This document shows positions 1 to 8,298 of a stretch of DNA of 55,274 bases, piece by piece (positions within the stretch are counted from its first letter, which is position 1; the number at the start of each line of letters is the position of its first letter). Below the pieces are notes generated by a model. The model saw nothing but the letters and a program-made list of their open reading frames with translations, searched no databases and was not told the DNA's origin. Origin of the DNA: Enhygromyxa salina (GTDB taxonomy: Bacteria; Myxococcota_A; Polyangia; Nannocystales; Nannocystaceae); assembly GCF_002994635.1 (NCBI RefSeq), contig NZ_PVNL01000079.1, forward strand, positions 1 through 55,274, in the 5' to 3' direction. The translations under genes were made by a program, and so were the position numbers.

Positions 1-70
1 GTGGTGGTGGTGGTGGCGGCTTGGCGACAACTTCAACTCGAAACTCCTCGAGAAGCTTGCCGCTGAACAT
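1..70 (-). CDS. Possible N-terminal fragment of a proline-rich protein
   Basis: On the minus strand an ATG at 70-68 opens a frame that runs off the left edge. It reads MFSGKLLEEFRVEVVAKP and then poly-proline, encoded by the CCA repeat that appears as a GGT run at positions 1-15. It lies just downstream of the GspG-like pseudogene on the same strand. Another frame has an ATG overlapping that gene's TGA (ATGA) but gives poly-histidine. Too little is present to name a product or be sure of the frame. Confidence 0.25.
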   Translation of the reverse strand, partial: MFSGKLLEEFRVEVVAKPPPPPP

Positions 71-89
71 CCTCTCGTGGAGCGTACCC

Positions 90-587
90 TCATCCTGGTT
101 CTTCCCTCTGACAGAACTTCGCCTCCACCACAGCATCGCTCAGCAGGTCATCCTCCGTGCCAAACTCACCGTCCCTGCCGGCACTAATGACTCGCAAACC
201 TGCTGGTTCTTCTACCAGACGAAAGCGTTGATCCCAGTAGTCCGCGGGGTCGGCTGCGTCGAGGTTTTTCATTGTGATCCATGAAGTCGGCGGGCACACA
301 GCCATCTCGAAGATGAGTGTACTCTATGGTGCTCCGATGCTGATCGAGCGCCATAGAGTACGCGCTGCGAGCCCTGGGTCCACGTGGCGTGTCTCCGACA
401 ATGTACAACACAGCGCTCCCACGCAACATGCCGCGGCCAGTACTCGCCCGATCAGACGTCCACCCGTCTCGATCTTTGCTTCGCTCGGCGGCGCCGGGCA
501 GCGGACGAGATGAGACGTGCACGCAAGCGAAGCGGCGCGGTCGGGTTGTTCACCTCGGGGGCGGTCGGCTAGAACTGTGCGCTTCAA
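90..587 (-). pseudogene. GspG-like (pseudopilin-type) protein gene interrupted by an amber codon
   Basis: The C-terminal half (305 down to 90) has features of the GspG C-terminal family: DYWDQRFRLVEE, then VISAGRDGEFGTEDDL, the glycine/acid-rich metal-binding end of major pseudopilins and their myxobacterial relatives. Upstream in the same frame is a hydrophobic segment (LIGRVLAAACCVGALCC) and a short helix-like stretch. The two halves are separated only by a TAG at 326-324 followed by seven sense codons. The intact product would be membrane-anchored with a small exported domain. The first 40 or so codons look unlike protein, so the true start is unknown. I infer a recently disrupted gene; a programmed or suppressed stop is not excluded. 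Confidence 0.5.
319..361. repeat. 16-bp near-perfect inverted repeat containing the amber codon
   Basis: Positions 319-334 and 346-361 form 16-nt arms with one mismatch (330/350) around an 11-nt loop; the outer 11 bp (GTACTCTATGG / CCATAGAGTAC) are perfect. The TAG that breaks the GspG-like frame is inside one arm. It sits within coding-like sequence and has no T-run, so it is a poor terminator candidate. Confidence 0.7.
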
Positions 588-871
588 GCCCGCTGTCGTA
601 TGTCGACTTTCTGCCTCGGGTCAACCTCGGGCGCGACCTCGGCCCAAGATGAACCTGCTCAGTTGTCCAGTTGGGCGAATATGTAGGCACAGGACCTTTG
701 GGCAGGAATCACTCAATCGCTAGAAAGACGGATAGAGCAGCAAATATCCGCAGAATCGCAGGTCCAGGTGGATCCGCGGCCTCGGGTTCGGACCGCCATC
801 TCGGTGGTGAGCGAAGGCGGCGTGCCCTCGAGGTTGTGTTCGAGGCACGGGAGCTGGCAAGCTCGGTCGTG

Positions 872-3800
872 ATGACCACCAGCGACGACGCGGCGAAGCG
901 CCTGCATCCCGTTCACGTTGAGCTGTGGTGCCCAAACGGACCCGATCTGCCCTGGCATGTGATGGAGCTGCGCGGCGAGGAGGCGCTTGCCCGGCCGTTC
1001 GAGTTCGAACTCGCGTTGTTCTGCGAAGACGCGGGCGCGGACTTCGAGGCTGCGCTCGGAGCCGACGCCGAGCTGTTGATTGAGCGCGGCGGCCTCAGCC
1101 GTATCTGCTATGGAGTGATCGTCGAGGTCGAGGTCGAGGTCTCAGTCCTCGGTGCGCCCGAACACCAGGGCGTCAGGGTCCGACTCCGGCTCGCACCCGC
1201 GTTTCGGCTACTCGAACAGGAAGTCGACACCCGCTTTCACGCGGGCCAGACGGCGCTCGAGATCCTCGCCGAGCGTCTGGGAGAAGGACTCGCTCGGTAC
1301 GGCCGCAGGGTCGACTTCGAGTCCCGGATTGCCGGCAGCTATGATCGGCGGGATTACTGCGTGCAGTTTCGCGAGTCGACCTTCGACTTTTGCAGCCGCT
1401 TGATGGAGGAAGAGGGCATCGCTTATGTGTTCGTGCCAGACTCCGGCGGTCAGCGCGAACTCATGGTCCTCGTCGACAACAACGAGGCCTACGCCGCCGT
1501 CGAGCTGCTGGCCCCCGAGCCCCTGACGATCGTGTCGCACGCGCCCGACGAGCTCGACCACGAGAGCCTCCTGCGTCTCGACTGGCGCGGTCGTCGAACA
1601 CCGAACCGCGTCCTGACCCGCGGGTACAACTACAAGCTGCCAAGGCGCGTCGACGAGGGCATCGCGGAGGCCTTTGAGCACCACAACCCCGACGTTCGCA
1701 AATTCGCGCTCGATGGTGAGCGCCGCCAGATCATTGACGATCCCGTCAATGATCCCGAGGCTCAAACCTTCGACGGATCCGGGTTGGATCAGCGCGGTCG
1801 TCAGGCCCGGGTGTTGCTGCAAGGCTTGGTGGTCGACGGCAACGTCGGTCGCGGTCACAGCAACGCGACTGGCTTCGCGGCGGGTGGAGTATTCGAGCTC
1901 GCCGAGCCCCGCGCTCCGCTCGAGTCCGAGCTGTTGCTGATCGGCGTCGTCCATCAGGCCAAGCGCGAGGATGGGCAGCCGGCCAGCTACACATACGCCA
2001 ATCGATTCGAGTGCGTGCCGCGGGCCACGCCGTTTCGTCCAGCCCTGCGCACGCTCAAGCCCCGGGTCCATGGTGTCCAGACCGGTGTGGTCGTTGGCCC
2101 TGGCGACGACGAAGTCCACACCGACGCGCTCGGCCGCGTGCGCGTGCGCTTTCACGCGGACCGTCGCGCTGGGTCAGACGAGCAGAGCAGCTGCTGGATC
2201 CGCGTCGCGCAAGTATGGGCGGGGCCTGGCTACGGAGCGATGGTGATCCCGCGGGTCGGCATGGAGGTTGTGGTCTCGTTCGTCGACGGCAACCCCGACT
2301 GCCCGCTGATCACTGGCTGCGTCTACAACGGCGAGAACGCCCCACCGCGTCCGCTGCCGACCGAGCTCAGCCGCTCGACCTTCAAGTCGAGCTCGACGCC
2401 GGGCGGTGACGGCTTCAACGAACTCATGGTCGAGGACGCCAAGGGCCGGGAGCAGATCTTCGTGCACGCCCAGCGGCGCATGGACACCCGCGTGCGCACG
2501 GCCGCCTACGAGACGGTCGGCGCCAACAAGGAGCTCCACGTCGGCCCGGCCGGCGACGGCGAGACGGACAGCGGCGACTTCAACAGCATGATCCGACACA
2601 ACCTCAACGAGCGCGTGGAGGGGAGCCGCTACGAACTAACGGGAGAGGAGCAACACCACGTCAGGGGCGATGTGTTCGAGCGCCTCGCCAATCATAAATA
2701 CAACGCCGAAGATGCCGCGCTCAACATGGTCAATTTGACCGTCGGTGTGAGTGGGACCAGCGGTCACGCGGCCAACAACTTGGTGTTGTCCGGTAGTGAG
2801 TTGTTGAGTATGCAGGCCGGCGAGCGGGTCGTGATTGAGAGCAACAATCACCTCGATCTCAAGGTCGGTGACAGCTTCATCACGATTAGTCACGCGGGTA
2901 TCGACATTGTCGGTCCGATGATCCGACTCAACTCCGGGGGCGAGTCGTCGTCGGCCTTGTCGCCCGGCAAGATCGGGGACTTCGATCTCTATACCCCGGT
3001 CTACGCCGACGTGGCCGATGACGGACGTCCCGGCGGCGGTGGCGGGGCTTCGTCGGGCCGCAGCGCCAAGCGCTCCAACCAGCCGATCACGGTCAATCCC
3101 CACGAGGTGCCGCCGCTGGTGCCACCACGCAAGCCGCCGCCGCCCAGCCCCGCGTCCAAGCCCGATCAGCCCGAAGACGAGCGCGCGTTGATCGGGATCG
3201 CCTGGTCCAAGCCAGAAGTGTGGTGCAGCGTGGCGACCCAGCTTGTTGGTGGCTTTGACCGCTCCGGCGCGGACAGGACCGAGCGGCTCGTGCTTGGGGA
3301 CGGAGTCGACGGTTCCGAACTCAACGCGACCCAGTCGCAGCTCGGCACGGGCCTGACATTCTCGGTGCCCGTGACAATCCAGGGGCTGCTTCCCCGCAGC
3401 GTCGGCGACACGCTCGAGTCCGAGCGCCCGATCGTGGCGACGCTGGCCGGACATCGCACACCCGTACCGGTGCAGCTGAAATTTCTGACCGAGCTGCCGG
3501 CCTACCGATATAAGAGTGGCTTCGGGCGTTTCTCGGTGTGGATGGAGAACGGGGCGGGCTACATTGGCGGGACGATCCCGTTTGTGCGCGGCTGGATGTA
3601 CTACATCGTCGATCTCACCGATTTCGTTGACGATATGAGGGGGCGCATCGGCGGGAAGATCAATGGGCACCGCAATTGGTGGTACGCGAAGAAGCGGCGC
3701 GGGGAAGAGCCTCTCAAGGGCGCTGCCAAGGCCGGCGATCTCTACTACTGGGATGGAAACGCCTGGCTCAATGTGCCCATGCTCTGGGCGAGCCCGATCG

Positions 3801-4384
3801 GGACCCGGTGCCTGGGTTTTGCCGTGTGGCGGGAAAACGGTGAGGTCAAGACGCAGTATGGCAAGATGCCGTGGCCTGACCCGGTGCCGACCGATTGGCC
3901 CGCGACCAATGTTGCGGAGCTGCCTGCGAAACTCGCCGCCTGGGTTGCAGCCATCGAGAACGCATGGTCTGAGAAATTTAAGCTCAAGCGAGTGACCTGC
4001 CACGCCGAGACGGCCTGCTGCAGCCATCAGCTGTTCTGTCGGGCGGACTTTGAAGAGGTCCTCGTCAAGGAGCGGGGAGTGATCGTCGTTGCGGCCAACA
4101 GCGCGCGCGCCAACGATTCGGCCTGGCGCTGGGACATGGACGACGACACCGCCGCCCACGAGTTTGGCCATCACCTCGGCAACCCCGACGAGTACCCCGG
4201 AGCCGGAACTGTGGATCCCACGGTCAATGGCGATGGCGCCACCGCGGGGATCGACCATGACGGACTCATGGGCGGGGGGAGGACCGTCCGCTCGCGCTAC
4301 TTTGGCACCGTGACCCTCGCGTTCGGTCTCGCCGCCCGCGAGGCGCTCGGCGTGCCCTTCATGTTCAACTTCAAGGTCCAATGA
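872..4384 (+). CDS. vgrG: Evolved VgrG: type VI secretion spike with C-terminal metallopeptidase domain
   Basis: A 1170-aa protein from ATG 872; an in-frame upstream extension to 671 looks non-coding. Residues about 10-390 form the gp27-like base, about 397-495 the gp5-type OB fold (GRVRVRFHAD, GYGAMVIPRVGMEVVVSF), and about 500-705 the beta-prism-like spike. A proline-rich linker (about 743-768) leads to a 400-residue C-terminal domain. Near its end is HEFGHH (H1096, E1097, H1100) followed by LGNPDEY, a zincin signature in which the later Glu could be a third ligand. In the type VI system VgrG trimers tip the Hcp tube and such extensions are delivered as effectors. The target of this domain cannot be read from sequence. 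It overlaps the next gene by four bases (ATGA), as effector-immunity pairs often do. Confidence 0.93.
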   Translation: MTTSDDAAKRLHPVHVELWCPNGPDLPWHVMELRGEEALARPFEFELALFCEDAGADFEAALGADAELLIERGGLSRICYGVIVEVEVEVSVLGAPEHQGVRVRLRLAPAFRLLEQEVDTRFHAGQTALEILAERLGEGLARYGRRVDFESRIAGSYDRRDYCVQFRESTFDFCSRLMEEEGIAYVFVPDSGGQRELMVLVDNNEAYAAVELLAPEPLTIVSHAPDELDHESLLRLDWRGRRTPNRVLTRGYNYKLPRRVDEGIAEAFEHHNPDVRKFALDGERRQIIDDPVNDPEAQTFDGSGLDQRGRQARVLLQGLVVDGNVGRGHSNATGFAAGGVFELAEPRAPLESELLLIGVVHQAKREDGQPASYTYANRFECVPRATPFRPALRTLKPRVHGVQTGVVVGPGDDEVHTDALGRVRVRFHADRRAGSDEQSSCWIRVAQVWAGPGYGAMVIPRVGMEVVVSFVDGNPDCPLITGCVYNGENAPPRPLPTELSRSTFKSSSTPGGDGFNELMVEDAKGREQIFVHAQRRMDTRVRTAAYETVGANKELHVGPAGDGETDSGDFNSMIRHNLNERVEGSRYELTGEEQHHVRGDVFERLANHKYNAEDAALNMVNLTVGVSGTSGHAANNLVLSGSELLSMQAGERVVIESNNHLDLKVGDSFITISHAGIDIVGPMIRLNSGGESSSALSPGKIGDFDLYTPVYADVADDGRPGGGGGASSGRSAKRSNQPITVNPHEVPPLVPPRKPPPPSPASKPDQPEDERALIGIAWSKPEVWCSVATQLVGGFDRSGADRTERLVLGDGVDGSELNATQSQLGTGLTFSVPVTIQGLLPRSVGDTLESERPIVATLAGHRTPVPVQLKFLTELPAYRYKSGFGRFSVWMENGAGYIGGTIPFVRGWMYYIVDLTDFVDDMRGRIGGKINGHRNWWYAKKRRGEEPLKGAAKAGDLYYWDGNAWLNVPMLWASPIGTRCLGFAVWRENGEVKTQYGKMPWPDPVPTDWPATNVAELPAKLAAWVAAIENAWSEKFKLKRVTCHAETACCSHQLFCRADFEEVLVKERGVIVVAANSARANDSAWRWDMDDDTAAHEFGHHLGNPDEYPGAGTVDPTVNGDGATAGIDHDGLMGGGRTVRSRYFGTVTLAFGLAAREALGVPFMFNFKVQ

Positions 4385-5397
4385 GCAAGCACGAGCCCCC
4401 ATTCATCCTCGATCTGACGGCGACCCGCGGTCGCCCGATGGACACGCTCTCTCCCGACGAGGACCAGCTCGAACTGCGCGAATGGACGACGTGGCTGCGG
4501 ATTCGCAGCGACGTCACTGGTTTCGTCGCGCCCACGATCGACCCCGACAGTGACGACGTCACCGGCTTTGTACCGCCGGCCTTCGAAGCGGACGGTCTGG
4601 TGCTGCTGGCCATGGCTCGCAGCATGGATGACCGGTCGGGCGAGGCCATTGGCCTGTTTCAAGCTCGCCTCGAGCTCGCGGAGCTCGACGCGCTGCGCCG
4701 CACGATCGACACCACGCCATGGTTGGATCTGCCGCGGCCTGCGGGCGGCTACTACGGCGCCCCAACGTTGAGGATCAACTACGAGTGTGGGACCAAGCAG
4801 ATCTCGCGGGGCTTCTCGACCGCCAGCGGCAACTTCCTCGAGGCGATCGCGCCGCTGTGGCGACTACTCGACAAAGCGATGATGCGCGCGTGTAAGACCG
4901 CCGCGAGCACGGCGACGCTCGAACTCGAGCTCGCGTCCGAGCCCGACGATCCCCTGGCGGTGTCGATCACGTTGAGGCTGCGCGCGCGCGGGCTGGGTCA
5001 CGTCGTGCTGAGCGATCCGCTGCTGTCGGTTGCTCCGGGGCAGCCGCCTCGGCTGCGCGTACGCGTGGGCGAGCTTGATGCCCAGTGCCCCGACGCCGAC
5101 CCGGCGATATACTTCGAGCTGCCGATCCCCCCGCGAACGGAGCCCGAGTCCCCCGCGTTGCTGCTGCGACCCAACGCTCGCTTCGAGCTGCGCCTGCGCT
5201 GGCGCGCGCCCAAGCCCGGCCGCTACCTCATCGAGGCGTCCTGGCAGGACTACCTGGGTCCGGCCGAGCCGCTGCCCGGCCAGACCCCGTTCATGCCGCT
5301 ATTTCGCACCGGTCCATCGCGGCTCGGGTCCGGGCCGTACCCCATTCGTGGGGCGATGTTCGCTACCGAGTTCATCACCCTCGATGCTTCTACCTGA
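4381..5397 (+). CDS. Unknown protein translationally coupled to VgrG; candidate immunity or accessory protein
   Basis: 338 aa. The ATG at 4381 overlaps the vgrG stop by four bases, implying coupled translation. No signal peptide or membrane segment is visible, so it is probably cytosolic. The first half is mixed helix and strand (residues about 75-160 contain LELAELDALRRTIDTTPWLDLP and a tyrosine/glycine-rich YYGAPTLRINYECG). The second half (about 175-330) looks like an all-beta domain with proline-bounded strands and ends in an Ig-like pattern (RFELRLRWRAPKPGRYLIEASW). I do not recognise the family. Position suggests a cognate immunity protein for the VgrG metallopeptidase domain, or an adaptor loading it; the sequence alone does not choose between them. 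Confidence 0.85.
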   Translation: MSKHEPPFILDLTATRGRPMDTLSPDEDQLELREWTTWLRIRSDVTGFVAPTIDPDSDDVTGFVPPAFEADGLVLLAMARSMDDRSGEAIGLFQARLELAELDALRRTIDTTPWLDLPRPAGGYYGAPTLRINYECGTKQISRGFSTASGNFLEAIAPLWRLLDKAMMRACKTAASTATLELELASEPDDPLAVSITLRLRARGLGHVVLSDPLLSVAPGQPPRLRVRVGELDAQCPDADPAIYFELPIPPRTEPESPALLLRPNARFELRLRWRAPKPGRYLIEASWQDYLGPAEPLPGQTPFMPLFRTGPSRLGSGPYPIRGAMFATEFITLDAST

Positions 5398-5417
5398 CTC
5401 ACCAGCTTGGCCACCGC

Positions 5418-6539
5418 ATGAATACGACCACCCGACTGTCACTGGCGCTCGCCGTCACAACCGCTGTCGTCGTGGCCGTCGTCGTGTACCAGGAGTGGCC
5501 CGTTTCCTGGCGGCGGGTGCCCGACTTCTCCAACCTCCCCGCCCCCAAGTACGCCAATTCGCCACTCGTCGGCGAGTGGGAGGAGATCGCACGAATCCCC
5601 TGTGACGGCGGGCCGGAGTACGAGCCCTTCAACCCGATCCGCGAGCTGGTATTTTGGGCGCCTGGGAGCTTTCGCCTCACGATGGTCCCGCTCGAGACGC
5701 GCTACGACTACAACGGAAAATTCGACGTCGATGAGGCAACCAAGGCGCTGAGGATGTTCTCTTTCTCGGGCGTCTATCCCCATGATATCGACGGGGAGGG
5801 TAGCTACGAAATCGACTCGACCAACCAGCTAATTTTGCACGACGTTTGGCTCTCTCGCTATTCGAGCGAGGATCCAAACGAACGAGTCCCGCGTGCTTGC
5901 GGCCACCGCTTTGTCCCGGGGGGGGACGCATACGGGCGCTTCGATGGTGCGCTGTGGGTCAACGGCATGCTCGACGGGCGCAAAGATTCATCCCGTCGAC
6001 CACGAGCCGACGGCTCGTTCGACACCATGGAGAATTGCTACCAACCGACCCTCGGCGCGAGCTATGGGGATCATTTGTATAGCGAGCGGAGCACGGTGAC
6101 AAAGGCTGGCACGTCGACGCCGGTCCGCGGCAATTTCATCTACATTGTGGACCGGGGCAAGGACGAGCGTGACGTGTTGGTGACCTTCTACGAGCCGACC
6201 CACCCGGAGAAATGGCTCGGCAGCTGTGGCCCTGATGTCAGGTCGGACGACCTCGCGTACCCCGAACGTGGCCGGGAGCGGTGCAAGCTGAGCCTGCACC
6301 GCGAGGGCGACTACGAGCACCAAGTCTGGACCGGCGCCTCGAAGCCGGGCGAGTGCGCGAGCGAGTTCGCGGGCGACGCCTACATGATCACCGAGATGCG
6401 TCTGGACGCCGACGCTGTCGAGATCTGGGAGCGCGGCTTCGACGAACAGGGCAATCAAACCTGGGGCAGCGAGGCGCCGACCCACTACGAGCCTGCGACG
6501 GACGCCTGGCCCAAACCCAACGCAATAGTCGAGAATTGA
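5418..6539 (+). CDS. Membrane-anchored or exported protein of unknown function downstream of VgrG
   Basis: 373 aa from ATG 5418, twenty bases after the preceding stop; the open frame extends upstream to 5085 but that part overlaps the previous gene. Residues 6-23 are a single hydrophobic segment (LSLALAVTTAVVVAVVVY) preceded by one arginine, so the remainder is likely periplasmic. The body contains LVGEWEEIARIPCDGG near the start and scattered cysteines that could form disulphides, and has a beta-rich, lipocalin-like feel, which is only an impression. As the third gene of an apparent vgrG operon it could protect the periplasm against the metallopeptidase effector. No family is recognised. Confidence 0.82.
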   Translation: MNTTTRLSLALAVTTAVVVAVVVYQEWPVSWRRVPDFSNLPAPKYANSPLVGEWEEIARIPCDGGPEYEPFNPIRELVFWAPGSFRLTMVPLETRYDYNGKFDVDEATKALRMFSFSGVYPHDIDGEGSYEIDSTNQLILHDVWLSRYSSEDPNERVPRACGHRFVPGGDAYGRFDGALWVNGMLDGRKDSSRRPRADGSFDTMENCYQPTLGASYGDHLYSERSTVTKAGTSTPVRGNFIYIVDRGKDERDVLVTFYEPTHPEKWLGSCGPDVRSDDLAYPERGRERCKLSLHREGDYEHQVWTGASKPGECASEFAGDAYMITEMRLDADAVEIWERGFDEQGNQTWGSEAPTHYEPATDAWPKPNAIVEN

Positions 6540-6638
6540 GCGAGCGATCTTTGCCGCGCAGGCGTCGCCAGTGCGAATGGCGCTCTTTTGTGGCCACATC
6601 TCATACGGCCTAACCGCGGATAACTACGCGCGCTCTCT

Positions 6639-6823
6639 TCACCCGAGTTCTGCGTATATCTCGGCAAGCCGGACTAGCAGGACCGGGGCGAGATCCTGAG
6701 CGCTGCCGAGCAGGTCGCTGTCGACCAGCCAGCCGCGCAGCTGGGTCTCGGCTTGCTTCCACGCGGGGATCAGCGAAGCGCCATGAAACGCGCTGACGAT
6801 GAGCACCAAGAACGCCATGCAGG
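6639..6823 (-). pseudogene. Fragment duplicated from the neighbouring iron-sulphur membrane protein gene
   Basis: Positions 6704-6823 match 8841-8960, inside the iron-sulphur membrane protein gene, with about 7 differences in 120 bases by eye. The minus-strand reading gives VSAFHGASLIPAWKQAETQL and the following GWLVDSDLLG, the same frame as in the intact gene. After the matching part the frame continues with unrelated sequence (SAQDLAPVLLVRLAEIYAELG) to a TGA at 6641-6639. An ATG at 6818 would give a 59-aa peptide. Several differences are silent or conservative, suggesting a relic of a paralogue that was once under selection rather than a fresh copy. Confidence 0.75.
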
Positions 6824-6881
6824 CACGCGCAGGACTCCTTGCCGTCCTGCTTCATCCATCATCCTCGGCGGGCATTCGTTC

Positions 6882-8033
6882 CTACCTGTCCTTTGTGACC
6901 TGTCCCCCGGCCCCCGACGCGTTCTCCATCGCTCGTATGGCTGCGTGGAGGGCCGCTTCCAGGGTCGCGTGGGCTGCCAGTCCGCTGAGGTCGATCCCGA
7001 GGTCGACGGCGATCCGGGCGGCCTGCGGCGACATACCGGACACCATGCAGCGCGCCCCGAGCAGGCTCACCGTGCGGGCGAGCCGTAGCAATGAGTTGAG
7101 CGCTGCGGCGTCGAGCGCTTCGGCGCCGGTCAGGTCGAGGATCGCGGTGCGAGCTCGCCGATCGACCACGGCGGTCAACAGCGCCTCCGTCAGCGCCTCG
7201 GCGCGCTGGCTGTCGAGGCGACCGATCACCGGCACCGTCAGCACCCCGGTCCAGACCTGAAGGATCGGCGTGGACAACGCTCGGATGTCCTCGGCCTGGC
7301 GCTCGATCGTCTCGAGCTTCCCACGCAGCTCGTCCTCGACGCGTCGGCGGACCTCGGCCTCCTCGCGCAGACGGGCTTCGACCGCGCTGCGCTCTTCCAC
7401 CTCACGGCGCAGCCGCTCGAGCGCGGCGGCGAGGTCGACCGCGCTCGACTCCGCGGTGAACAGCATGGCGTCGAGGCGATCCTCGACGCTGCGGTCGGAG
7501 GGGCGGACCTCGAACTCGTCGAATTCGTCGCCGCGCACGTTAAATCGCGTCTGCTCGGCCCAGCAGTGGGTACCGAACGCCTTGGTGCAGTACCCCGCGA
7601 ACTTGCCGGCGAGGAATGAAGACCCCCACTCGACGCCCAGGCTCTTTTGATAGATCGGCTCGAACCCGGCGGTGACCCGGAACACCGCGAACTTGCGCGC
7701 GTGGTCGAACTCCACGACCTGCCAGCGGCCGAGCCCGCCGAGCGGGGTCAAACTCCCAAGCACCGCGACGCCGACCTCGGGCGCCGGCATCTGCGAAATG
7801 AAGGTGAGCCACTCGCCCTCGATGCTGCTGCGGCCCGCGGCCTGCATCGCCAGCTCGAAGCGCTCTCGCCCGACCATGCGCTCGACGCCCCACATCATCC
7901 CAGCGAGCGTGCTCTCGACCAGGAGCGCCGCCACCGGCATGTCGTTCATCAGCATCAGGTCACGCTCGCGGTCCCACGTGTACCGCACGCCGTCGATCTC
8001 GAACTCGTTGGGGTTGCCGGTCGCCGCAGACAT
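6882..8033 (-). CDS. V4R-like sensor with coiled coil and C-terminal STAS domain (RsbR-type regulator)
   Basis: 383 aa from ATG 8033, chosen because AGGA lies about eight bases upstream; an open extension to 8120 lacks such support. The N-terminal ~190 residues contain a stretch resembling the 4-vinyl-reductase/V4R small-molecule domain (WGSSFLAGKFAGYCTKAFG, then an acidic tail). A charged coiled coil (RLRREVEERSAVEARLREEA onward) joins it to a STAS domain of about 110 residues beginning near LQVWTGVLTVPVIGRLDS, with the conserved AILDLTGAEALD strand-helix turn where RsbR-type proteins carry the phosphorylated Ser/Thr. Such proteins relay signals in partner-switching stress pathways; no partner kinase or phosphatase of that pathway is in the window. 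The V4R assignment is less certain than STAS. Confidence 0.85.
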   Translation of the reverse strand: MSAATGNPNEFEIDGVRYTWDRERDLMLMNDMPVAALLVESTLAGMMWGVERMVGRERFELAMQAAGRSSIEGEWLTFISQMPAPEVGVAVLGSLTPLGGLGRWQVVEFDHARKFAVFRVTAGFEPIYQKSLGVEWGSSFLAGKFAGYCTKAFGTHCWAEQTRFNVRGDEFDEFEVRPSDRSVEDRLDAMLFTAESSAVDLAAALERLRREVEERSAVEARLREEAEVRRRVEDELRGKLETIERQAEDIRALSTPILQVWTGVLTVPVIGRLDSQRAEALTEALLTAVVDRRARTAILDLTGAEALDAAALNSLLRLARTVSLLGARCMVSGMSPQAARIAVDLGIDLSGLAAHATLEAALHAAIRAMENASGAGGQVTKDR

Positions 8034-8298
8034 CAAAAGTCCTGGCATCCGGTGTACCCGATAGGTGCCGCCGCGGGGAACCCCAGAGCAGCATTTGGCC
8101 GCTGCCTCGCTCACGAGCACGATCGCGCCCGGTCAGGCAGCCGTTGCCGACCGCGACGGTGGCCTCGCGCGCGCGCACGTGGGCCCGGGAGGGGCGGGCC
8201 GCTGAGGGTCACGCCGAGGCTTTCGGCGTGCGGCTCCGCATCGTTCAGCGCCACGCCGAGCACCGCGTGAACCACCTTCGTCAGCGCCGCGGCACGAC

